Below are positions 1 through 7,053 of a stretch of 21,072 nt of DNA, piece after piece (positions within the stretch are counted from its first letter, which is position 1; each line of letters opens with the position of its first letter). Origin of the DNA: an uncultured Dorea sp. Lineage in GTDB: Bacteria; Bacillota; Clostridia; Lachnospirales; Lachnospiraceae. Made by a program: the position numbers and the translations under genes. The notes under the pieces were generated by a model. The model was given only the letters and a program-made list of their open reading frames with translations, was not told where the DNA came from and ran no database searches. The stretch lies in contig CAJURK010000052.1 of assembly GCA_910588745.1 (NCBI GenBank), forward strand, positions 1 through 21,072, read 5' to 3'.

Positions 1-199
1 TTTCCATACCGTCCATGCCCTTCATCTGGATATCCAGAAACAGGATGTCGATCTGCCCATTGTAGTTCAGCAGCTCTTCGCCGCTGGAAAATGTCCGAAT
101 GGTGATCTCCCGGTTCTTTTTACGAAAGAAATCCGAAACAAAAGACATTATATGATCAGACATATGTTTTTCATCATCACAGATTGCAATACGGATCAA
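1..199 (-). CDS. LytTR-type response regulator, N-terminal receiver part (cut by window edge)
   Basis: Only the first 66 residues are in the window; the gene runs off its left edge. The translation begins MIRIAICDDEK, which has the paired acidic residues of a receiver domain, and reaches FLDIQMKGMDG, whose Asp is the expected phosphorylation site. This style of N-terminus is typical of AgrA/LytR-like regulators with a C-terminal LytTR DNA-binding domain, but that domain lies outside the window, so the subclass is inferred. The start is a TTG at 197-199, chosen because a strong GGAGGTGG sits a few bases upstream and no ATG is available there. It would receive a phosphate from a sensor kinase and switch on target promoters. 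A promoter with phased direct repeats lies directly upstream, suggesting autoregulation. Confidence 0.82.
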   Translation of the reverse strand, partial: MIRIAICDDEKHMSDHIMSFVSDFFRKKNREITIRTFSSGEELLNYNGQIDILFLDIQMKGMDGME

Positions 200-271
200 T
201 GCGCCACCTCCTCGTCATTATATCGCCAGCAGCAAAAGTTTATCTTTTCCGCTGCCATAGACAGACATTTT

Positions 272-300
272 ATTATAGTCTGTCGGAAATGCCAAAACAA
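272..300 (-). promoter_or_regulatory. Promoter of the response regulator gene
   Basis: On the minus strand a -35 TTGTTT (295-300) is separated by exactly 17 bases from a perfect -10 TATAAT (272-277). This predicts a leader of about 65 bases before the TTG start. The -35 is weak, as is common for activated promoters. The -10 lies within the loop region of a 7-bp inverted repeat, GACAGAC (260-266) and GTCTGTC (278-284). Confidence 0.6.
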
Positions 301-305
301 TTTGA

Positions 306-339
306 TTGCTGTGAAATGTTTATCTGTTGCTGTGAAATG
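306..339. repeat. Two 13-bp direct repeats, 21-bp period (candidate regulator site)
   Basis: TTGCTGTGAAATG occurs identically at 306-318 and 327-339, so the copies are 21 bp apart, two DNA helical turns. They lie immediately upstream of the -35 of the minus-strand response regulator promoter. LytTR-domain regulators such as AgrA bind pairs of about 9-bp direct repeats separated by about 12 bp, which gives the same period. That the response regulator itself binds here is inference. A weaker third similarity ends at 291. Confidence 0.55.
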
Positions 340-384
340 CTGAATTAAAATCTATATGGGACAACTGTACCGGCAAAAAATTTC

Positions 385-815
385 TTACTTACTTCCACAC
401 AAATTACCATGGAAAACGGTACCCTCCAGAATTAAAACCGTAAGCGACGCAAAAAGCGCATAGCACATTCCCTGGGCGACACTCATCCGGCACAGCTGCT
501 TCCCGTTCAGTCCAACAGAGCGCAGGATGCTGTTCTCCCGCTTCCGGGATATCTGGTTGGAAAGCGTTGTATTGATCAAATTGACAACGCCAAACAGGAA
601 GAGCGGCACGAACATGATGAGCCACCTCCAGAATCCGAGATAACAGCGTATCAGATATCGTGTTTGATATGCCGTTCACCATAGTTCCGGTATGTATAAC
701 AGCATCTGCCCGAAAGGTATCCGTCATGGAATTCTGCTGATTTGGCCGGAGAATCTCTGCGAAGGTTACGGCAGGTTGTTGTTCTCCGGAAAGTCTAACA
801 GCAGGTTTGCATGAA
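385..815 (-). pseudogene. Decayed FtsX-family ABC permease (C-terminal fragment, frameshifted)
   Basis: Two minus-strand frames read as consecutive pieces of one permease. The upstream piece runs from about 815 to 640 and contains FRADAVIHTGTMVNG. The downstream piece is open to the stop at 385 and reads FGVVNLINTTLSNQISRKRE followed by NSILRSVGLNGKQL. The second stretch is the conserved cytoplasmic loop of FtsX/MacB-type permeases, normally a membrane segment followed by N-x-R-R-E and (L/M)R-(S/A)-(I/V)-G. The join needs a frameshift near 640-660, because each frame has stops on the other side. A possible third piece in another frame extends to about 890. The ATPase partner and most of the permease are missing, so this is a remnant. 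It lies in the same orientation as the response regulator, which may once have belonged to the same export or resistance locus. Confidence 0.6.
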
Positions 816-906
816 TCGGATTAAAATTCAAGGCGGAGGATTTGACGTTTACGTATGAAGCTACCTGCCACAATGTCAAGTGATGAATTCAAAAAGGGAT
901 AAAAAA

Positions 907-931
907 TGGACTGCTCCCCGTCAAGTAGGCA
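907..931. repeat. Candidate IS3-family terminal inverted repeat
   Basis: The sequence beginning TGGACTGCTCCCCGTCAAGT (from 907) resembles the ends of clostridial IS3-family elements, which commonly start TG-x-ACTGC-x-CCCC. It sits beyond the 3' end of the IS3 transposase remnant, where an element end is expected. I did not find a convincing matching copy upstream of the transposase, so only one end is proposed. Confidence 0.4.
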
Positions 932-974
932 AATGAAAAAACACATATAGACAACCCCATTTAATCAAATAAAT

Positions 975-1508
975 TTAACTATTATAACAAGGGCTTCCTG
1001 GATGGAAACCCCGGTCTAACAGGTTGTTTAACTCGCTGCTGAAACCTGTCTTATCGCTTATCCGATCCCCATCCCGGCACATTTTTTCCGCTATTTTAGG
1101 CGCCTCATAAATGCCGTGCGATTCCTCGTATATTTCTCTGATTTCTTTCATCCGTCTCTCTTTTTTGCTCTGGCAAACAGATAGGACATGCTTCTTGAAA
1201 GCAGCGTATCCGCTTCTTGAAACGCCTAAAATCCGAAGCGCTTCGCTGACATTCAGGCGGCGTTTCCCTTCTTCCCTTAACTGTTCTTTTTTCAGCATGG
1301 CGTTCTCTTTTGCCTGGTCGCTTGCATAATTTCCTGCTCCCCTTGTGGGTACCTCTCCGGAATTTTCACTGGCGGCGCTCACCCAGTTTCTCAGGGCATT
1401 ACGGCTTATTCCAAGGTTTTCTGCGCATTTCTTCAGGCCAAGCTCCTTATGGGAGAGATAATACTGCACTGCATTTTCCTTAAACTGCTTATCAAGCTGT
1501 TTACTCAT
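975..1508 (-). pseudogene. IS3-family transposase remnant (OrfA/OrfB pieces fused by deletion, no catalytic core)
   Basis: The open frame of 177 residues joins two parts of an IS3-type transposase. Residues 1 to about 75 are OrfA-like: an N-terminal helix-turn-helix (LGLKKCAENLGISRNALRNW) followed by the typical GAGNYASDQAKENAMLKKE stretch. Residues about 85-155 are OrfB-like: LNVSEALRILGVSRSGYAAF, then KKERRMKEIREIYEESHGIY and EAPKIAEKM, corresponding to the HTH_21 region. The end of OrfA, the frameshift region and the whole DDE integrase core (roughly 200 residues) are missing, and the last 20 or so residues are not transposase-like. It cannot catalyse transposition. The ATG start at 1506-1508 has GGAG upstream, and a TATAAT box lies near 1533-1540 on the minus strand. 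Confidence 0.75.
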
Positions 1509-1589
1509 GAAAAATCTCCTACATCTTTTTGTATTATACAGCTTTTTCTGAAACTTTCCACTTATAACTTGTACTATTTATATTCTAAC

Positions 1590-2190
1590 ACAAATTTTTG
1601 AAACGGGAATTGTATCGTTCGCATTCTGTACGGAGAGAATATATACTTTTAAAATATTTACTTTCCCTGTCAATAGAGTGCCTCAAATCATCGGGAATGG
1701 TTATATATTTTGTGCAGCCACGATGCTTTTTGCCATTATAAAATTTTTATGGAAGCAAGGACAATCCATATCCTTTGATGATTTCAAAATAGGAAGTCCG
1801 GAAATACAATCTACAAGGACATGGTTTTTGTAATCCCAATAGAATTCATAGTTTTTTCGTTTGACTGGTGAGAGGCAATGTGAACACTAAGTTTACAGTC
1901 TGCATCCGCTTTGGGTTGATTGTCAGGTTTAAATTTGTTGAACAGAAACGATTTCGGATTATTTTACAATGTATTGTCAGCAATCAGACAAAAGAATTAA
2001 GTATGATAAAACAGGTATCTATAATTGTATAGTTCGTAAGAAAGACTAGAAGACAAATCCAGATTCAGGAAGAGAGATTCATAAAATTTAGCAACAGGCT
2101 GGGAAGTAAAAAGTCTGATATCTTCAATGGTTTCTTGACGGTAGATAGCAATCGGATCCTTTCTGGCAAATCGATTTTGGCAATTTAATT
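1590..2190 (-). pseudogene. Multiply deleted DDE transposase of a second IS family
   Basis: No long frame is open, but three minus-strand pieces in the expected order match a clostridial DDE transposase. Piece one (about 2185-2040) contains KDPIAIYRQETIEDIRLF and TSQPVAKFYESLF. Piece two (about 1965-1755) contains NNPKSF, NKFKPDNQPKADADCKL and YEFYWDYKNHVLVDCISGLP, the region around a catalytic Asp. Piece three (about 1740-1590) contains NGKKHRGCTKYITIPDD and RTECERYNSRFKNL, with the likely catalytic Glu in the last motif. The blocks between them are missing, and at least one frameshift separates pieces two and three. Family assignment is from memory of such proteins and not verified. A TGGTATAAT extended -10 near 2190 may be the element's own promoter. 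The end at 1590 abuts the IS3 remnant. Confidence 0.65.
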
Positions 2191-2213
2191 ATACCATTTG
2201 AAGCTGATTGCAA

Positions 2214-3377
2214 CTATAAATTTGGAGCGACAAAGAGGTTGACCATGCGCATTCCAATGAACATCCCTCTTGCATAATCATTCCAGAGCGGAGCGCGCTC
2301 TCCTAATAGATACGGGAAAAAAATAAGTCCGTTCGACCCCGGCGTCGCAGTATATGCCATTTCATTTAAATACTCATATATATTCTGTCCCTGCAGAACG
2401 GCATTCTCTGTTTCTTCCTTGGCAAACTTATCAATAAACCATCTGATTGCCGCTCCCGAGGTTTGAATCGGCGCGTCAAATACCCAAGGCATTCCTTCAA
2501 TAGCACAGGGCCTTGTTACTACCGGAACATCAGGCGCGCTTTTTACATCACTTCCAACAAATACAAGAGATGTTGTGCCGGAAGACTCCCCACAGTCCCC
2601 CAGACGGCTCATCCCGGTAGCATACATAGCCGCCATAGCGTCCGAACAGCCTGCCAATACCGGAATTCCGGCTGCCAGTCCCGTAACCTTTGCCGCTTCT
2701 GGCGTTACATAACCAATCACCTCATCAATCAATTTAATTGGCGGTAAGAGTTCCTTAAGATTTACACCAATGGCATCTCCAATAACTTCTGACCATTCAA
2801 GGGTACCAATATCCATACACTGTGTGCGAAGTCCCTGATCAATATCTGAAGTTATTACTCCAGTAAGTTTATAATTGATATAAGAACTTGCCTGCATAAA
2901 GTGTTTAGTCCTTTGAAACAATTCAGGTTCATGGTGTTTAAACCACAAAATTTTATTTGGCAAAAACGCTACCGATGGCTGTCCTCCAACAATTCTTACA
3001 AATTGTTTATAACCAATCTTCTCAATGATTTCCCGAAGTTCTCCCACTGACCGGCTGTCTTGATAGGTCAATGCTCTATAAAGAGGCATGCCGTTCTCTG
3101 CAACCGGCAGCAAGGAAACCGTATGGGAACTGATACAAATACCACGAATTTTCTTTACAGCTTCTATCCCAATCCGCTCGGTAATGGTATTAAAAATATA
3201 CTGTACGTTCTGCCACCACTCGTTAGCATCCTGTTCATGCATATTCAACCCGGGATTATAGAACTTATTAGGAAGGCTGGCATCTGCCACAACCCTTCCG
3301 TCATTTCCAAGCGCTACAGCTTTAATATTTGTTGTTCCCATATCCATTCCAATCACATATGTGTTTTCTAAACCCAC
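2214..3377 (-). pseudogene. FGGY-family carbohydrate kinase (xylulokinase-like), C-terminally truncated
   Basis: This frame encodes 387 residues, where FGGY kinases usually have about 490-520. Visible features are the N-terminal phosphate-binding DMGTTNIKAVAL (residues 12-23), the catalytic Asp246 in AGCSDAMAAM, SGTTSLVF (266-273) and the late LGERAPLWNDYARGMFIG block (about 359-376). After that the family sequence stops and about ten unrelated residues lead to a TAG. The missing part supplies the GGGAKS-type adenine-binding motif, so the product is probably inactive. The family phosphorylates sugars or polyols such as xylulose with ATP; the substrate here cannot be told. The start is GTG at 3375-3377 with GGAGGT upstream. 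The break coincides with transposon debris. It is divergent from a dehydrogenase that probably served the same pathway. Confidence 0.8.
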
Positions 3378-3407
3378 TTTGTCACCTCCGTATTTATTTA
3401 TGGTTTC

Positions 3408-3436
3408 ATTATGCTGATAATTTATCCCTTCTTCAA
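3408..3436 (-). promoter_or_regulatory. Promoter of the FGGY kinase gene
   Basis: On the minus strand a -35 TTGAAG (3431-3436) and a -10 CATAAT (3408-3413) are separated by 17 bases. The start codon is about 31 bases below the -10. The first candidate operator begins eight bases upstream of the -35. Confidence 0.5.
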
Positions 3437-3444
3437 ACTAAGCA

Positions 3445-3505
3445 TTTCCTATATAAAAAGGAAATTTTCAACCAGGAACCTTTCCCTTTCTATACGGAAA
3501 TTTTC
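3445..3505. promoter_or_regulatory. Two copies of a 25-bp candidate operator in a divergent intergenic region
   Basis: The pattern TTTCC-N10-GGAAATTTTC occurs at 3445-3469 and again at 3481-3505, starting 36 bp apart. Each copy contains a dyad (TTTCC against GGAAA); the first extends to a 7-bp perfect inverted repeat ATTTCCT/AGGAAAT (3444-3450, 3459-3465). They lie between the divergent kinase and dehydrogenase genes, which fits a shared regulator of a sugar or polyol locus. The regulator is not in the window. Confidence 0.5.
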
Positions 3506-3583
3506 TGTTTGTTTTCTCTTAAACCTTTCGATAAGCTATTGCCAGAAACAAAAATCATAATTTCAAATTTCGGAGGTATTAAA

Positions 3584-4624
3584 ATGAAAGCAGCGCTTAT
3601 GTATGGACCAAATGATATTCGCGTAGAAGAAACAGAAAAACCAGCATGCCCTGAGAATGGCCTGATTCTTAAAATTATGGCAGTTGGTCTTTGCGGCTCT
3701 GACATCCGCAACCTGACAACTGATTCAAGAAAGGGAAATTATCCGTTCATTTACGGCCACGAGATTGTGGGAGAAGTGTGCGAAGCAGGCAGTTCACAGA
3801 CCAAATACCAAATCGGCCAGCGGCTGTTCCTCTTTCCGGGAACTTACTGCATGGAATGTGACGAATGCTTAAGCGGACACAGCGAAAACTGCTCAAACAC
3901 CCATGTTGCAAAACTTGCCGGAACCGGCGGCTTCGCACAATATATCGCTGTGGGCGGAGAAAAGATCAAATATGGCGGAATCTATGAGATTCCAGATGGA
4001 GTCAGCTATGAAGCAGCTTCCCTTGGAGAACCTTTAACCTCTGTATTTGCCTGCCTTGAGAATATTAAAGTAGGTTATCCAGATACATTAGTCATTATTG
4101 GCGCCGGTCCGATTGGTGATTTTATGGCTCAAATTTCCAAAATCCGGGGGGCACAGCGCATTATTATGATTGACATTAACCAGAATCGTCTGGAAATGGC
4201 AAAACAGTTTGGTGTAGATGAAATCATAAATTCGTCTGTTGAAGACCCAATTGAAGCAATCATGCGTCTAACAAATGGCAAAGGGGCAGATAAGGTTATC
4301 TCCGCAACACCGGCAAATGCAACCCAAACTCAGTCTATCCACATGGTAAAAAAAGGGGGACTTGTTGTATTCTTCGGCGGAGTTCCAAAGGGTTCTATGA
4401 CAGAACTTGACTGCAACCTTATCCACTATAATAATATCTGGATCAAGGGACACTTCGGAGCATCTTATGACCAGAGCAAACGCGCCTTCAAGCTTGCTAC
4501 AGCGCCGAATTTCCCGTCTGATAAGTTTATTACGCATATTCTTCCTCTTGATAAAATCAATGAAGGGATTGAACTGACAAGAAGCGGCGAAGCCGTAAAG
4601 GTTGTTCTTCATCCATGGGACTAA
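3584..4624 (+). CDS. Zinc-dependent medium-chain alcohol/polyol dehydrogenase
   Basis: The protein has 346 residues, the normal length for the zinc-binding medium-chain dehydrogenase family (sorbitol or threonine dehydrogenase-like). Catalytic zinc ligands are visible at Cys37 (GLCGSD), His59 and Glu60 (GHE), with Glu in GEPLT as the further ligand. The structural zinc site is complete: Cys89, Cys92, Cys95 and Cys103. The NAD(P)-binding Rossmann motif GAGPIG follows near residue 160, then an acidic MIDIN at the end of the second strand, which favours NAD. The reaction would be reversible oxidation of a secondary alcohol or polyol; the substrate is unknown. The ATG at 3584 is chosen over upstream in-frame codons because GGAGGT (3572-3577) precedes it and the family starts there. 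It is divergent from the truncated kinase and seems intact. Confidence 0.9.
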   Translation: MKAALMYGPNDIRVEETEKPACPENGLILKIMAVGLCGSDIRNLTTDSRKGNYPFIYGHEIVGEVCEAGSSQTKYQIGQRLFLFPGTYCMECDECLSGHSENCSNTHVAKLAGTGGFAQYIAVGGEKIKYGGIYEIPDGVSYEAASLGEPLTSVFACLENIKVGYPDTLVIIGAGPIGDFMAQISKIRGAQRIIMIDINQNRLEMAKQFGVDEIINSSVEDPIEAIMRLTNGKGADKVISATPANATQTQSIHMVKKGGLVVFFGGVPKGSMTELDCNLIHYNNIWIKGHFGASYDQSKRAFKLATAPNFPSDKFITHILPLDKINEGIELTRSGEAVKVVLHPWD

Positions 4625-4741
4625 TTTAGTCAATCGGTTACTGTATAAAGAATTCCCCTCTGTTTGATCGTAACCGCCAAATTGATGCTTTACCTCTTCG
4701 CATCTTTGACAGCGTTTCCTGTCTTTGCTGATAAACAACCA

Positions 4742-4776
4742 AGAGAGCGCAATCGGATAAACCGCTTACGCTCTCT
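4742..4776. terminator. Stem-loop between convergent dehydrogenase and guaB
   Basis: AGAGAGCG (4742-4749) pairs with CGCTCTCT (4769-4776), and an inner CGG/CCG pair encloses ATAAA. It lies between the 3' ends of two convergent genes. On the minus strand it is followed by a T-rich TTGGTTGTTT, on the plus strand by GTCCATTTTAG. A bidirectional terminator is likely, though the T tracts are imperfect. Confidence 0.5.
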
Positions 4777-4814
4777 GTCCATTTTAGAATATTCGCATTT
4801 TACTTTGACCTACT

Positions 4815-6269
4815 CTAGCCATCTACGCTGTAATTTGGCGCCTCTTTCGTTATGTGGATATCGTGAGGGTGGCTCTCCTTTAAGGAAGCTGCCGATATCT
4901 TAATAAATCTTCCGTTCTTCTTCAACGCCTCAATATTCTTCGCTCCGCAGTATCCCATTCCGGAGCGTATGCCTCCGAGCAGTTGGAATACCGTATCCTC
5001 TACCGTTCCCTTGTAGGCGACACGTCCTTCTACGCCTTCCGGAACCAGCTTCTTAGCGTCGGACTGGAAGTAACGGTCCTTACTGCCGTTCTCCATAGCC
5101 GCGATCGACCCCATGCCCCGATATACTTTATACTTTCTTCCCTGATACAGCTCAAAAGTTCCCGGGCTCTCATCGCATCCGGCAAAGATACTGCCCATCA
5201 TACACACGTTAGCTCCTGCCGCAATCGCCTTCGTCATATCTCCGGAGAACTTGATGCCGCCGTCTGCAATAATCGGAATACCATACTTGTCCGCCGCTTC
5301 ATAGCAATTCATAATTGCCGTAATCTGCGGTACGCCAATTCCAGCCACAATACGCGTCGTACAGATGGAACCCGGTCCGATACCAACCTTAACCGCATCC
5401 GCGCCTGCTTTGATCAGAGCCTCTGCCGCCTCTCCCGTCGCAACATTTCCTGCAATCACCTGAAGATCCGGGAATTTTGACTTCACCATATCCACGGAGC
5501 GGATTACATTAGCGGAATGTCCGTGGGCTGAATCCATAACCACCACGTCAACCTTCGCATCCACAAGCTCCCTCGCCCGATCCAGGCAGTTTGCAGTGAT
5601 TCCGATTGCGGCGCCGCACAGCAGACGACCCTGTTCATCCTTTGCCGAATCCGGATACTTAATCTGCTTCTCGATATCCTTAATCGTAATTAGGCCTTTC
5701 AGGTTAAAATTCGCGTCTACAATGGGAAGCTTCTCCTTTCTCGCCTTAGCAAGAATCATCTTCGCCTCTTCCAACGTAATGCCTTCCCTGGCCGTAATCA
5801 ATCCTTCTGAGGTCATAGATTCTTTGATTTTCTTAGAAAAATCTTCCTCAAACTTCAAATCACGGTTCGTAATGATACCGACTAATTTACCTTTCTCTGT
5901 AATGGGGACTCCTGAAATCCGAAACTTACCCATCAGATCATTCGCATCTGCCAGAGTATGCTCCGGTGAAAGATAGAATGGGTCTGTGATAACGCCATTC
6001 TCGGAACGTTTGACTTTGTCTACTTCTTCTGCCTGCTCTGTAATCGACATATTCTTGTGAATGATGCCGATTCCTCCCTGACGTGCCATCGCAATCGCCA
6101 TACGATGCTCGGTAACCGTATCCATGCTGGCGCTCATCATCGGAATATTTAAACGAATTTGCTTAGTCAGATAGGTAGACAAATCCACCTGGTTTGGAAT
6201 TACCTCTGAATATCCAGGCACCAGTAAGACATCGTCAAACGTAATTCCTTCTCCAATAATTGTTCCCAT
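4815..6269 (-). CDS. guaB: Inosine-5'-monophosphate dehydrogenase
   Basis: This is a full-length IMP dehydrogenase of 484 residues. It oxidises IMP to XMP with NAD+, the committed step of guanine nucleotide synthesis, in the cytosol as a tetramer. The barrel begins with the diagnostic TFDDVLLVPGYSE (residues 10-22). Two CBS domains are inserted at about residues 95-205. The active-site loop GIGPGSICTTR carries the catalytic Cys303. The phosphate-binding ADGGIKFSGD and the flap beginning YRGMGSIAAM follow. The ATG start has AGAGG a few bases upstream and its own promoter 55 bases further up. No guanine-sensing riboswitch is visible in the short leader. It stands alone, convergent with the dehydrogenase, and the stem-loop at 4742-4776 probably ends it. 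Confidence 0.97.
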   Translation of the reverse strand: MGTIIGEGITFDDVLLVPGYSEVIPNQVDLSTYLTKQIRLNIPMMSASMDTVTEHRMAIAMARQGGIGIIHKNMSITEQAEEVDKVKRSENGVITDPFYLSPEHTLADANDLMGKFRISGVPITEKGKLVGIITNRDLKFEEDFSKKIKESMTSEGLITAREGITLEEAKMILAKARKEKLPIVDANFNLKGLITIKDIEKQIKYPDSAKDEQGRLLCGAAIGITANCLDRARELVDAKVDVVVMDSAHGHSANVIRSVDMVKSKFPDLQVIAGNVATGEAAEALIKAGADAVKVGIGPGSICTTRIVAGIGVPQITAIMNCYEAADKYGIPIIADGGIKFSGDMTKAIAAGANVCMMGSIFAGCDESPGTFELYQGRKYKVYRGMGSIAAMENGSKDRYFQSDAKKLVPEGVEGRVAYKGTVEDTVFQLLGGIRSGMGYCGAKNIEALKKNGRFIKISAASLKESHPHDIHITKEAPNYSVDG

Positions 6270-6324
6270 GATTAATCCTCTCTTTCTTATCTATAACTAA
6301 TTTCCTCACTATGTATTAACAGCT

Positions 6325-6354
6325 ATCATACAAAAACATGACGCTACTTGTCAA
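6325..6354 (-). promoter_or_regulatory. guaB promoter
   Basis: On the minus strand a consensus -35 TTGACA (6349-6354) and a -10 TATGAT (6325-6330) are separated by 18 bases. The leader to the guaB start is about 50 bases. The -35 lies only some ten bases beyond the stop codon of the upstream gene. Confidence 0.7.
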
Positions 6355-6364
6355 CCATTTTTTA

Positions 6365-6856
6365 TTATTTTCTGATAACTTTTCTCGGCGCCTGCATCCA
6401 CATTCCCTCAAGCATACGCTCGTCCGGCTCAAAAAGTACTCTTTTCTTTACTCCGGCTTCAACAAAAATCATCTCGTACACCGGCGCGTCGCCAAATCCG
6501 CCTGTAAAATCATAAACCTTTGCATCGTGAAAGGAATTTAACTGGGGGGTTCCTGACGGCGCAAGCAGTTCCATATCTTTCATATTTGCCGAAAATACAT
6601 TCTTACGCCGTTCTTTGTGCATAATCTTATCAATATCAATATCTCCGTTGATATACTGGTACTCATATTCCACATCCAGCGAACGGAATAGAAAAATATC
6701 CAATCCGACCATCAGAAAAATTATAAATATTCCAAAAGGTATCACAAAAAAGGAAAATACCGCAACCACTGTCAATGCGGCAAGCAGGCACTTGATCATA
6801 ATATCCTTTCCCGTGGTTTTTTTTCTCACCAGCTTCTCAGCATAAAAATCTCCCAT
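6365..6856 (-). CDS. Small membrane protein of unknown function (DUF6106-like)
   Basis: The 163-residue product has a charged N-terminus (KLVRKKTTGKD), then a hydrophobic block at about residues 19-57 long enough for two membrane spans with a short turn, and a soluble C-terminal part of about 100 residues. The soluble part is mixed in character (EYEYQYINGDIDIDKIMHKE, then FGDAPVYEMIFVEAGVKKRV). I associate this architecture with the uncharacterised DUF6106 family of Lachnospiraceae, but that name is from memory. No catalytic motif is visible. The ATG has AAGGAGG at an ideal distance. It follows groEL, separated by a good terminator, so it needs its own promoter; TACAAT near 6929 on the minus strand is a possible -10 without a clear -35. 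guaB follows with its own promoter. Confidence 0.7.
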   Translation of the reverse strand: MGDFYAEKLVRKKTTGKDIMIKCLLAALTVVAVFSFFVIPFGIFIIFLMVGLDIFLFRSLDVEYEYQYINGDIDIDKIMHKERRKNVFSANMKDMELLAPSGTPQLNSFHDAKVYDFTGGFGDAPVYEMIFVEAGVKKRVLFEPDERMLEGMWMQAPRKVIRK

Positions 6857-6943
6857 ATATAAATCCTCCTTCAGTTATCCTTTTCAGGGCTCTCTTTTGT
6901 ACGGATCCCTGTATGCTTTTCATATATTGTAACACTTTAGGCA

Positions 6944-6975
6944 CAAAAAGAGAACTCCCAATCTGAGAGTTCTCT
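6944..6975 (-). terminator. Rho-independent terminator of groESL
   Basis: On the minus strand AGAGAACTC (6975-6967) pairs perfectly with GAGTTCTCT (6957-6949) around a nine-base loop, followed by a run of five T. It lies about 80 bases beyond the groEL stop codon. Confidence 0.85.
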
Positions 6976-7053
6976 GTAAATATCTCAATCTTATCCGTGA
7001 TCTGGTTCGCTTCCCGTATCGAATCCACAAGACGGCGCTGGCAGGTCAAAGAA

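Noticed and set aside
3329..3583. N-terminal extension of the dehydrogenase by 85 residues
   Set aside because: The extension runs through the kinase promoter and operator region and has no family similarity. The ATG at 3584 has GGAGGT and matches the usual protein start.
6270..6364. Purine riboswitch in front of guaB
   Set aside because: The leader is only about 50 bases and lacks the conserved three-way junction core.
6837..7049. 70-residue minus-strand frame between the small membrane protein gene and groEL
   Set aside because: It runs straight through the groESL terminator, overlaps the next gene's ribosome binding site, and has no family resemblance.
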